Source: Crotalaria pallida
Lineage: Eukaryota > Streptophyta > Magnoliopsida > Fabales > Fabaceae
DNA: 64,000 bases
NCBI GenBank assembly: GCA_037953625.1
Contig: CM075651.1
Location: 135,498,501 to 135,562,500 of the forward strand
Reading direction: 5' to 3'
Shown: positions 10,724 through 21,659 of the stretch, one piece after another
Layout of the letters: each line of letters starts with the position of its first letter
Position numbering within the stretch: the first letter of the stretch is position 1
The notes under the pieces: model-generated
Seen by the model: the letters and a program-made list of their open reading frames with translations, nothing else
Databases searched by the model: none
Told to the model about the DNA's origin: nothing
Translations under genes and position numbers: made by a program

Positions 10724-12302
10724 GGAAATTGCTTTTTGGCCCCCAAACATGACTTTTTGGCCCCCATTTCTATTTTGCGTAGACCATAATGCCCTTCAGC
10801 GTTTTTATTTTTCCGGTTCAACATTACCGTAAAAAACATTCCGGTACTGCCTAACCGGAACATATTAAAACACTTTTCCGGTACTACTGAACCGGAAACT
10901 TTAAAAAAAATCAAAATCCCCAAATTGCCCCTCTGTACTTCTTCTATACCCCCATCTTTTCAACTCCCTCTCCCTCATTCAAACCCCCTCACTCGAAACC
11001 CCCATCAACTCCCTCACCCTCAATCAAACCCCCATCTCCAGCGATTGGCCCCCATTCTTCACGGTCCACGAACAAACTCCTTCCTTCCTTCACAAATAAT
11101 CATCATCAATCCCTTCTTCACACTCTCAATCACTCACGGATGCAAGTAAGTTCTCTTTCTCCTATTGTTTGGTTCATTCACTCGCTGCCTTGTTGTTGTT
11201 CTTGCCTTGTTATTTTGTTCATGCCTTGTGGTTTTGTTCTTGCCTTGGTTCATTCACTCGCTTCCTTCATTGTGTTATCGTGTTATCGTGCTCTATTGTA
11301 TGTGTTGGTTGCAGTCTTCCGGTTTTGCAGAGTCGTAAACATTCCGGTTGTGCAAAGTCGAAATCCTTCCGGTTTTGCAAAGTCGGAAGTATTAAATTTT
11401 TGAGAAATTAGATTAATTTGTTAATAATTTAATATAACTTAGCTTATTATTAGTATTTGTGATTAATTATTAGTGTGTGTTATTATTTATATGTATTTTT
11501 TCAATTTTTTTAATGAAATTAGTATTTGTTATTTATTAGTGTTAAATTATTTGTTTTTAATTAATTTTAGTATTTATTAGTATTTTGAATGTTTTAATAT
11601 ATTAGAATAATATTTTATTAGATTAATTTGTGTTAACAATTTTAAAATAACTTATAATATTTTATTTTATTTTATAGTAAGAGAAGTAAGAGATAAGAGA
11701 TTATATTATATAAACTAGTGTTACTTGAGTGTCTGTTATTAATTTTTTATTTGTTATTGAGGAGTGTTTAATCATATGTTATTAGATTAATTATTTGGGA
11801 TTAATGTTATTAGTATTTAGCAGATTAATTTTGTATTAGTAATTTACTTTATTGGTTAATAATATAATATAATATAACTTAGATTATTTATTTTTTATTA
11901 CGTAATATTATATTATGTAATATTAGTAGTCGTTATTAGTATTTGTTATTTGTGATTAATTATTAGTATTTTTTAATATTTTTTATTTGTAATTTCTTGT
12001 TTATAAGTGTATAATTATTTGTTATTAGATTATTTATATGTGATTAATGTTATTATTTTTATTTCACTAATCAAAATTTAAGTTTCCGGGGATTTTGGGG
12101 ATTTGGGGATTTTGATTTTTTTTAAAGTTTCCGGTTCAGTAGTACCGGAAAAGTGTTTTAATATGTTCCAGTTAGGCAGTACCGGAATGTTTTTTACGGT
12201 AATGTTGAACCGGAAAAATAAAAACGCTGAAAGGCATTATGGTCCACGCAAAATAGAAATGGGGGCCAAAAAGTCATGTTTGAGGGCCAAAAAGCAATTT
12301 CC
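10724..12302. mobile_element. Mutator-like element, 1,579 bp, long terminal inverted repeats
   Basis: Terminal inverted repeats of about 200 bp (10,724-10,921 and about 12,094-12,302) start ggaaattgctttttggccc. They are rich in ccggt/accgg motifs. The 9-bp duplication atatatgtg flanks it exactly (10,715-10,723 and 12,303-12,311), as expected for the Mutator superfamily. Inside, a C-rich stretch (10,925-11,140) leads to atgcaagtaagt, like a leader and start codon cut by a splice donor. A ttccggtt..gcaaagtcg repeat and about 650 bp of AT-rich sequence follow. No transposase domain is visible, so it is non-autonomous. Confidence 0.9.
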
Positions 12303-12365
12303 ATATATGTGAGCCTATGACCCAACATGCTCAATGTCCGTGTGAGGTTGATTTGTTTAATAAAA

Positions 12366-13476
12366 GGTAGATTTTATTAACACTGTATGTTATTATTTAC
12401 ACCCGACTTTTAAAATATTTTCACATATGTACCAAATTTACCCTTTTTTCAAAACACTAACTATTATTTTCCTTTTTATTCACACTCATTCCTTCTAAAC
12501 CCTTATTTTCCCTTCTCACGCCCACTCTATTCAAACTTCTCTTTCGTCCAAAACTTCTCCTTCTCTTATGTTCTTCTTCCACCTTCACTACTATTGTTCT
12601 ATGCAACTTGTCTCTTAAATATTAGTGTGCAGTTATTGCATATTCTTGTTCATATATGTATATTATTTTTCTGCACCTTCTTCTTTGAAGGTTACTGTAT
12701 GTTCTTCTTCTTCAGTGTGAATTCTCAGATACATTTTGTTTTAATTGGTTGGGCGAATGCCTTATCCGTTCCCTCCAACGGATGCCTCGTCCATCTTCAC
12801 TGCGAATTCTCGGATGCCTTATTCGTTCCCTCTAATGGATGCATCATCCGTCACCCTTCAACTGATGCCTCATCTGTCATGCAAAATGGAATCCGTAAAT
12901 TAAGTTGTAAATTTAATTCATTAATTAATCAATTAATTAAAAACAGAACAATTATAAATTTTAATTTAACTTAAATAATTAATTAAATTAAATTAATTAA
13001 TTAATTTAAAAATTCTACAGGAACGGATGGCAAATCCGTCTGTGATGACGGATGCTTCATCCGAATTTGTTGATGGATGGCTTGTTCGTGGGATTGACGG
13101 ATCGTTTATTAGTCCCATATACGAATACAGAACTAGAAACATCGTATGAAACATTGAAGAAAAAAGAAATATGACGAAGAAGAAGAATGTTATCGAAGAT
13201 TGAGAACAACAAATCAATGGATTCACACGTTTTTAGTGATCAAGTTTTTGGGAAGATTTTGGGTGAACAAGGTTTTGGGTAAGCAAAGTTTTTGAGAAGA
13301 TGATGGGTGTGAGTAGTGATATATGAGAGATTAGGATGATGAAGGTAAATAATAGGTTTGGGGTGTGAGTAAGAGATATATGAGTGTGTAACATAAGGGT
13401 ATTATTGATAAGTTAGTGCAAAAATTTATAAAAAGCGGGTGCAAATAGCAATAAAATGGGTGTTAATAACATCTCC
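12366..13476. mobile_element. Second Mutator-like non-autonomous element, 1,111 bp
   Basis: The termini ggtagattttattaacac and the reverse complement of gttaataacatctcc pair imperfectly. The pairing extends about 100 bp inward with mismatches (tatttacacccg against tatttgcacccg). The flanks tttaataaaa (12,356-12,365) and tttgataaaa (13,477-13,486) differ at one base, consistent with an old 9-10 bp duplication. Inside are several copies of a ggatgc..catccgt motif in both orientations. Short ORFs across it look incidental. Only 54 bp separate it from the 3' end of the Mutator-like element at 10,724-12,302 outside its duplication. Confidence 0.65.
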
Positions 13477-13550
13477 TTTGATAAAAAATCAAGTTAAAAC
13501 TTTTAAGAAAAATAAAGAGAGGGAAGATTGTGAAAAATATAAGATAAGAA

Positions 13551-13763
13551 GGGGGAAGTAGTTTTCAATGAGAAAATACGAAATTATGTTCTACTTAATA
13601 GAAAAGTAAAAGAAACTTTTTGATAATAAAAAAAAAGTAAAAGAATTTTTTTCTTTCACTTTTTAGTTTTTATAATAAAAAAAATAAAAGAAATAAGTGT
13701 CATTAAATTGATGTGTTCTTTAGATGTTGGTTAAATGTTGGAATCAATAAAAAATTATTTTTA
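13551..13763. repeat. Duplicated flank, right copy
   Basis: Matches 1-176 in order and orientation, apart from an extra stretch near 13,619-13,640. It is the upstream flank of the pseudogene unit at 14,935. Confidence 0.8.
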
Positions 13764-14115
13764 AATTGGACATTTCACATGGAATGTGAGGTGTGTCACA
13801 CACTATGACACGTTTGTAAATGTTAACATTTCATAGCTCTTAAAAATTTTCTACTCATACTCATTCTGCTTTTTAATATTAAGCAATTTTCTTTCCACAA
13901 ATAATTATGTTTACTCAACCTATTTTAAAGTTCCAATAATAATAATAATAAATATAAGGGTAATTTTGATAAAGTATACAACACATTTTTAATTTCACTA
14001 ATAATACTTACCAAATTTTTTATTGCATGTTGAATTTTTGTTCAAAAGGTTCAACTAATTAAACATAGTACTTATTTCGATCTTTATTATAGATCAACTT
14101 TTAAAATACATAATA

Positions 14116-14385
14116 CTTCCTCCGGTCCTATTTATAAGACCCTTTTGGAGTTTTTCACTCTCATTAAGGAAAGTGAATAAATTTGTTAGTGGCATTAGAA
14201 ATATGAAAATTTGATATACTTTTCCAAAACTACCCCTATAATTATTATTGGAACTCTAAAAAGTGTTGACTTTATAGGGGTATTAGTGGATAGAAGTAAT
14301 TAAATGTTATTGAAAATTGAAAAGGGGTCTTATTTGACCAAAATAAAAACATCAAAAGGTTTTATAAATAAGAGTGGAGGGAGTA
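14116..14385. mobile_element. Stowaway-type MITE, 270 bp
   Basis: TA-flanked. Left terminus cttcctccggtcctatttat; right terminus is the reverse complement of ataaataagagtggagggag. It shares inner blocks with 26,241-26,516 in the opposite internal order. Confidence 0.85.
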
Positions 14386-14456
14386 TATCAATTTCAATAC
14401 TGTATCACTTAATGTTATTAACTAACTAAATGATTATAAAAAAAAAAAAAAAAAGT

Positions 14457-14754
14457 TACTCCCTCCGATCCTTATTATAGGGCATACTTAACCGAATTAC
14501 ACATACCAAGGAAAGTGGTTGGTTTTATGAATTCTATGAGAATATATTGTCACATTACAATTTTACCCCCTTAACTTTTTTTGGAAAATTCGCACTCGTT
14601 AATGAACAACAAAAAACACATAGATAGTCAAAACATTTAATAAAGACAAAAAAGAGAAAAATCAATAAATGATGCATAGAAAATATAAAGTGACTTATAA
14701 TTAGAACAAAAAAACTCTCTAAAATGTGACCTATATATAGGACTAGAGGGAGTA
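14457..14754. mobile_element. Stowaway-type MITE, 298 bp
   Basis: TA-flanked. Left terminus ctccctccgatccttattat; right terminus is the reverse complement of tataggactagagggag. Same family as 8,664-8,961, opposite orientation. It lies about 180 bp upstream of the dioxygenase pseudogene start. Confidence 0.85.
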
Positions 14755-14934
14755 TTAACTAAATTTCTTAATCTCGATAATTCATGTGTTTATATTTAGA
14801 CACGAAGAATACATAAGAAGGGAGGGAGTATATAGATGACAAATAGTTAACACACATGGTTGAAAATCTAATCATATATCTCTGTCAATATCACTTGCTC
14901 ATCAAATGAGAGGGATTGGACTGAGTTGGAGCAA

Positions 14935-17900
14935 ATGGCTAAGGTAGGAACCTCTCTACTAGTGCCTTCTGTGCAAGAGCTAGCAAAGCAGCCTTTGATC
15001 CAAGTTCCAGAACGATATGTTCGTCCAAATCAAGACCCTCCTACTGTTGTATACTTGTATCTAACACAATCTCATTACCACAAGTTCCAATCATTGACAT
15101 GAATAAACTGTTATATGAAGATGCAACTGAGCTAGAGAATCTAGACCATGCGTGCAAACAATGGGGTTTCTTTCAGGTTTCAATTATTCCTACCTTTCAT
15201 CTATCATATTTTTCATAAGCTAAAAAGGAACTCAAGTAAGTATTACTGAAAATTAGTTGGCACATAAGATTATAATATACTAAGTGGCAATTTCAATAGT
15301 ACATGATTGTCATGAGGAAAAAAAAAATAGGACTTGCAATTGGGTTGACAATTTAGCAGTCACATTTGTTTTGCAATTTAGAATCTTTACATCGCATTAT
15401 TGTAACGGATAAAGTACGAGCACTTGGGTTTATCATTGGCAGGTGCACAATTTTTCCTTATAAAAAAATTTGTTGTGACTGATATTTAAACCAAACAAAT
15501 TCGTTGAATTCTTTCAGATATTGTGGTTGAATCAGTTCTAGAATTTTTGAAATAGTTGTACTTCATGAGTATTATTTGCAGGAAGGGCTAGTAGTGTGAT
15601 TATTGAAAAAAAAATTTACCTATAATTTTTTTTATAAAAATGGTATTACAAATTCTTTTAACTTGGTTTTCCTTGAATAAAATATTAATCTTTGTAACCA
15701 ACTTGATGAAAATATTTTAGCTTCACTCTTGATTGTATGCCCTGCATTGCATTGCTTGGATAAGGAAAAAGTTGACTTTTATCTATGTATTTGTTGTTTG
15801 GTTGGTTGGTAAGATTTTTAATTTTTAAATAAATTGCAGTTGATTAATCATGGAGTGAACCCTTCAATGGTGGAAAATGTTAAGAAAGGTGTTCAAGACT
15901 TCTTCAATCTTCCAATTGAAGAGAAGAAGAAATTATGGCAAACACCAGAAGAAGTAGAGGGATTTGGTCAGTTATTTGTTGTATCTGAGGAACAAAAGCT
16001 AGAATGGGCAGATATGTTCTTCATTATCACTCAGCCATTATACTCAAGGAATCCTCACTTATTTCCTACTATTCCACAACCTTTCAGGTTGTTCTCCCTC
16101 TTTATTGGTATGACTTTGTTATAACTAACATCATTGATTGATTATAGGCTTTTTTAAGCGATAGGTCCCTAAACTTAGGGGGTGTTTTGGATTTAGTCCT
16201 TAATCTTTTTTTTGTTGGATCTGGTCCCTAAACTTTAACGTTGTTTGGAATTAGTCCTCCCGTTAACCCAAAGTTAACTCCGTTAGTGTCTTCCAATAAG
16301 ATGTTGCAACGTGTCCCAACTTGCATTTTTTTTTTGGCTTTTTTGACTTTGAGGTCCCTAAACTTAGGGGAGGAATTGAATTTAGTCCCTATCCTTTTTT
16401 TCGTTGGATCAGGTCCCTAAACTCTGGACCATTTTGGATTAAGTCCTTCTGTTAGCTTTAATCTAAGACCGTTACCCTGGGAAAATTTTTATGTCATGTG
16501 GACCAATAAATTAATGCCACATGGAATTTTTCTTTTAAAATTGAAAAATTACAAAAAATAAATAAAATTAAAAAAAACCAAATATTACCTGATTTGAAGT
16601 ACAACTGAACCAAGCATCATTAACAGATCCACCATGCCACAGAAATTTTTCAGGCCATCAGAATGTGAACCACCTTCCCTATCTTCCTCTCGTTCCTCGT
16701 CGTGCTCGATCGTCTCGTTAGGGCTTGACATCATGGTTTCTTCACATTGCTTTAGGGGGTGACATTGTTTTTCAGAATATAAAGATCTAAACAAAACAAA
16801 AAAAAAAGAACACACATAGTGTCAAGTGATAAAAACTGAGTTAGACACCTACCAAACCTTTATCATCAAACTCTAAAGTAATAAAAAAGAGATTTTTCTG
16901 TGTCAATCAAATATACTTGTTGCGTTTCTTCCTCCCTCCAGACTCTACATATGATGCACTGCTAAGAAGAAGGCAGAGGAAGCGGAGAAGAGGGCGGAGG
17001 CTGGAAAGCAGAGGACGCTGAGGTTGTTGAGGGTTCGAAGTTGCGAGGCTGCTGCATGGTGAAGGAAGCGCGACTGGTCTCCTTTGGTGTCACATCAGAT
17101 TTGCAGAGAAGATGACCAAGCGAAGGATGAAGAACGAAGAGAATCTTCGGGGTCGCCGCCGCAACTAGGTTGCAGGGGCTTTGGCTATAACTAGCGCCGC
17201 CGCACACCATCAAGCGAACTTGTGACTGTGACAGTGATTTTCGCTGTAAACCGAAGCAAGCACAAAACTCAGATCGACGCGCGACCTTGAGGACTGTGGC
17301 GAAAGCTTCTCAAATCGTTACCCTGATGGCAGTGGTGAGTGCTCGAGACATCACGACCATGACGATGATGCATCTCGTCGCAAACGCGTTTTATTCCAAT
17401 CGTTATAAAAAAAATCATTTTTTTTAATTTTATTTATTTTTTGTAATTTTTCAATTTTAAAAGAAAAATTCCATGTGGCATTAATTTATTGGTCCACATG
17501 GCATAAAAATTTTCCCAGGGTAACGGTGTTAGATTAAAACTAACAGAAGGACTTAATCCAAAATGGTCCAGAGTTTAGGGACCTGATCCAACGAAAAAAA
17601 GGATAGGGACTAAATTCAATTCTTCCCCTAAGTTTAGGGACCTCAAAGTAAAAAAAAAAAAGCCAAAAAAAAAATGCAAGTTGGGACGCATGGCAACATC
17701 TTATTGGAAGACACTAACGGAGTTAACTTTGGGTTAACGGAAGGACTAGTTCCAAACGACGTTAAAGTTTAGGGACCAGATCCAACAAAAAAAAAAGATT
17801 AAGGACTAAATCCAAAACACCCCCTAAGTTTAGGGACCTATCGCTTAAAAAAGCCTTGATTATATTAGTAACTCAAACAATCTTTGATTCATGGCAGAGA

Positions 17901-18627
17901 TAATATAGAGAACTATTCTTCAGAACTGAAAACCATTTGCATCACAATCATTGGCTTTATGGCAAAAGCTCTTAAGATTGAACCGGACGAATTGCTAGAT
18001 TTATTTGAAGATGCGAGTCAAGCGATGAGGATGAATTACTACCCTCCATGCCCTCAACCGGAACATGTCATTGGACAGAACCCTCATTCCGATGCTGGTG
18101 CTCTTACCATCCTTCTCCAAGTCAATGAAATTGAAGGCCTCCAAATCAAGAAAAGATGGAATGTGGATTCCTGTTAAACCCCTCTCTAATGCTTTTATCA
18201 TCAACATTGGAGACATGTTGGAGGTAAATGCCTCACAACCATTCATAAATGTTTTTTTTTTATCATTTGGCATTTAGAAAACTTTTCAACAAATGCTTGT
18301 ATAAGAAAAACTAGACTACACGTCACGTTAACATTCTGATTTTATGAAATTTTGTACCTATTGTAAATGTTATGGCAGATACTGACTAATGGAATTTACC
18401 GGAGCATCGAACATCGAGCAACAGTTAACTCAGTGAAGGAGAGGATATCCATTGCCACATTTCACAGGCCTGGAATGAGCAGAGTCTTGGGTCCGATACC
18501 TCGCCTTGTTGCCCCTGAAAGACCTGCATTGTTTGAAAGAATTGGTGTAGAAGATTACTTAAAAGGATTCCTTTCACGCGAGCTACAAGGGAAATCCTAC
18601 ATTGATTACATTAGGATAAAAAAATGA
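14935..18627 (+). pseudogene. SRG1-like 2OG dioxygenase pseudogene (two frameshifts)
   Basis: Exons equivalent to those of the intact gene lie at 14,935-15,176, 15,840-16,087, 17,898-18,223 and 18,379-18,627, with good splice sites. Exon 1 is shifted by an 8-bp imperfect tandem duplication (ttgtatac then ttgtatct, 15,047-15,062), and an in-frame TGA follows at 15,100. Exon 3 has one extra base in the AAGAAAAG run near 18,148-18,155, giving a stop at 18,175. Otherwise the reading is well kept: PIIDMNKLL, WGFFQLINHGV, YYPPCPQPE, the H-x-D pair in NPHSDAG, and EHRATVNS. Exon 2 has the same length (248 nt) as in the intact gene. Intron 2 carries the Mutator-like element 16,147-17,855. A downstream start is conceivable but would lose half the N-terminal domain. 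Sequencing error could explain a single-base indel but hardly the 8-bp one. Confidence 0.88.
16147..17855. mobile_element. Mutator-like element in intron 2, possibly a Pack-MULE, 1,709 bp
   Basis: Inverted repeats of about 400 bp start ggcttttttaagcgatagg and carry repeated ggtccctaaactt blocks. The 9-bp duplication ttgattata flanks it exactly (16,138-16,146 and 17,856-17,864). The interior (about 16,600-17,390) is much more GC-rich than its surroundings. On the minus strand it holds two open stretches: one starts MMVCGGASYSQSPCNL (17,213 down to 16,962), the other has an acidic part NETIEHDEEREEDREGG (16,815 down to 16,585). Such an interior fits captured host-gene sequence, but I do not recognise the donor. 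No transposase seen. Confidence 0.88.
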
Positions 18628-18984
18628 GATTTGTAAATGACAAAAGTTGATATGACTTGCATGGGATTGAAAAATAAAACCTACACACACAACACAGAAC
18701 AATTTTATCACAAACTGTAGCTAATGTGATTAACAATTATGCCAATGTAGTGTGTGTTGTCTCATTGTTCAATGCTTTAAGCAGAACATATGTTAAGTTG
18801 GAAGTTAATGTGTATTGGCAAATTTATGTTAGGGAGAGATGAATAGAAAGAATGGAGAGAAACAGAGAAAGAGGGAGGAGTTTATTATGAAATTCCAATC
18901 TGATTTCAATCTCTTTTACAGAACCCCTTAAAGACGTAATTGAGCTTCTAACTACAAAAATTAACTCTTAAAACTTGTAACCAA

Positions 18985-19050
18985 CTTCTGAATAAATTAT
19001 TATATGAAGTAGCAATTGAGTTAGAGAAGCTACACCATCAAGTTAAGGGA
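18985..19050 (+). pseudogene. Scrap of a further 2OG dioxygenase exon 1
   Basis: The stretch containing ttatatgaagtagcaattga and gttagagaagctacaccatc resembles the end of exon 1 in both neighbouring dioxygenase copies (tgttatatgaagatgcaac, gagctagag). Only about 55 bp survive, with a missing base. It lies 360 bp after the pseudogene and suggests a fourth unit once existed. Confidence 0.7.
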
Positions 19051-19059
19051 GGTCAACTC

Positions 19060-19690
19060 TGTTTCAATATTTATTACTTTGACTCACTATCACATGTCTT
19101 CTTAGAATATATCACCGGTTATTATATTATTTTTTCTGAAATACAGTAATAGTTGTCATGGAGAATCATTTAGATATCTGCACTATAGTTGCATACTACT
19201 GTAATTATTCAAAGTTCTTTTTAGTGTGAACTCTATTTATATGCTTGAATCCCTTTTCTTTACTGGAACCTTCTCTGTTTCCTCGTGTTTCTGTGTCTGC
19301 TTACTGCATGCTCCTTATCACTGTTCCATTCACTATTTTTCCTCAACCTTTCTTTTGCCTCCATCCGATTAGCATTAGTCTGCATGAAGCTTTTAAGTTT
19401 TTTTTTTCTTTCTTTTTTATTGTTGGACATTCTATAAAAACCTCTTTTCTTGGTTGGTCATAGAAATTGATCATGTTCATGCGAGTCTTGCTCAAATTTG
19501 ATTTTTCAAACTAATTTTTTTATATATATTTTTTTTTTTGGGTAGATTCCATGTCTATTCTATCCATCATTTTCCCTCCTGTAACGTACTGAATTGTTGA
19601 GGGCTAAGTTTTAAATGTAGAGTGTGAGATTATAATCTACACAATTTACCCTTTATGCTGATACCACCTTCAAAATAAGTAACTTGGTAT
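19060..19690. other. Non-genic AT-rich spacer
   Basis: I see no gene here. Only T-rich stretches and short incidental ORFs are present. Confidence 0.5.
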
Positions 19691-19698
19691 TATGAATT

Positions 19699-20207
19699 GG
19701 CTTATTTATGTTTTAGTCCCTGAAAGTTCAGCGTATTTTGATTTTAGTTCCTTGAAGTTATTTTGACCTGGAATAGTCCTTAAATTTTCAAACATTTTGG
19801 TTTTGATTCCCTCCGTTAGTAAAAATATGTTATTTGTTTGTGTAGCTAGCGGAACATCACATCAGCAGTCCATGTGATCGGAAGGGACGCCAAATAGATG
19901 ATATAAAGTGGATGATACAGATTCACGGACGCAAAATAGTCTGATACGCAAAATGGTCCCGTACGCAAAATTTTGAGTTCATAGGCCTGAATCATGCATA
20001 TCACATCACCTATTTGTCGCTACCTCACACCCCGTGGCGGCTGGTGTTGATTTTCGTTAACATGTAAGCAAATAACTGATTTTTTGCACCGAAAGGGATC
20101 AAAACCAAAATGGTTGAAAAATTAAGGACTAATCCCGGTCAAAATATCTTGTAGGGACTAAAACCAAAACACGTTGAACTTTTAGGGATCAAAACCATAA
20201 ATAAGCC
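19699..20207. mobile_element. Mutator-type MITE, family A, 509 bp
   Basis: Termini ggcttatttatg and cataaataagcc. The subterminal blocks ttttagtccctgaaagttca and gggactaaaaccaaaacac form long inverted repeats. The exact 9-bp duplication is ttatgaatt (19,690-19,698 and 20,208-20,216). The centre holds acgcaaaatggtcc-type palindromic motifs. Same family at 28,112, 45,359 and 46,479. Confidence 0.92.
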
Positions 20208-20219
20208 TTATGAATTTAT

Positions 20220-21655
20220 GAAGCAAAAATAAAATGCTGAACATGTGTACACGTATGTCCTACAATTCTTTTATACTCTATAACCTGGTTTCTGCATGTT
20301 AAGGCTGCTACAGAGATGTACTTTTAATCAAGATGGCTGTGATTGGTAAACAAGTTGAGGCATTTATGATGGACTTCAATAATCGGTATCCACCTAGTCA
20401 CATTGAATTAGTGTAGTACTAATATAATAGGAGGGATTCCTCCTTGCTCGACAGCATGGTTTTAAATTACGATTACGACGGATATCGTGATCATCACAAT
20501 GCAGAGACATGAAATTTGTTATGGCTGGAGATTTGTTTTTGAATCCATTGCGGCTGAAAATCACTGTAATTTGGAAATACGCAGCAGTTGTGGGGTGATG
20601 AGGCAATGACTGCAACCACAATATTGCAATTTGCGACAGCATTAGGTGATGTGATCCTCAATCTAAAATAAAGGGCAGCCCTTAGTTTTGACTTTTGATG
20701 AGTATATTGAAATGCTCAGTTCACGTTCCTTATAAAACGCACTAGAGCTTGTTCATGGCAATCTAAATCAAAGTCAATGATTAGTCATTCAGAAATTATT
20801 ATCTTATCATCAGCTTTATGTTTGTAGAGATCACATTGTAACCCTCTAGAGATGCTAAAGATTAAAATAACATGGTGCCATCGGTTTTAACCTCATGCAA
20901 GGAATTATCTATGGATTTAAGCTCTACAGAAACTAATACTCCCTCCGGTCCTTATTATAAGCACCATTTTTGTGAGAAAGAAAGGGGGCTTATAGTAAGG
21001 ACCGGAGGAAGTAGAATAATGATTGTGGTGCTTATCAATCTCGTTAGCGGCCACAATGCGATGAACAACTTGAACAAAAAGAAAATGCTATGTGAAATAA
21101 TGTAATATAGCTAATTGATGGGCAAAAGTAATATTACATTATGTCCAAGCAGCTAGTATTAATTAGCAACTAAGCATCAAATCAAAACCATGATCAGGTT
21201 TAACTGCACGTTGTAAACCATCCCCAACCCAACAAAATGCTTTTGCATTTCTCATTCTGGTTGATAAGTCTCAGTGAGATCCTGTCTTTACATTCTTTAA
21301 TATATTTCAGTGAGCAAACCTATTTTTGGTAAAATAGACTTCCACTTCTAAACATATATGATACATATTTTCATGCTTGAAAAGAAAAGGAACATACATG
21401 ATTACTGCACTACTTCCTCTAACCTAGAGTCAGTCCGCTGCTGCAAGGGTATGAGACTTCCCACTTAAGGCCTTGAAACCAGGGAATTGCTCCGTAGCAT
21501 CTCGTCTAGAATATAGCACAGGGTAAATATGATTGTGGTTATATGGCTTTCTATTTTTGCAAGTCAGATATGATGAAACTGAGCATAGTTATTTCCATCC
21601 GACTAAATCGCAAACCAAATACACGCCGTAGAAAAGATGACTTGTATGAAGACTG
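20220..21655. other. Intergenic region between the dioxygenase array and the bHLH 3' end
   Basis: No gene recognised. It contains a gttttaaattacgattacga motif near 20,459 that resembles one arm of a fold-back element, and the mini-MITE at 20,937. The right part is the downstream flank of the minus-strand bHLH gene. Confidence 0.5.
20937..21013. mobile_element. Minimal Stowaway-type MITE, 77 bp
   Basis: Two near-perfect inverted termini (ctccctccggtccttattat and its partner atagtaaggaccggaggaag) enclose only about 35 bp, with TA on both sides. It seems to be an internal-deletion derivative of the 270-300 bp elements nearby. Confidence 0.85.
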
Positions 21656-21659
21656 AACA

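Noticed and set aside
12594..13226. ORFs of 126 and 77 codons on opposite strands
   Set aside because: They lie inside the inverted arms and interior of a Mutator-like element and reflect its repeated motif. No domain.
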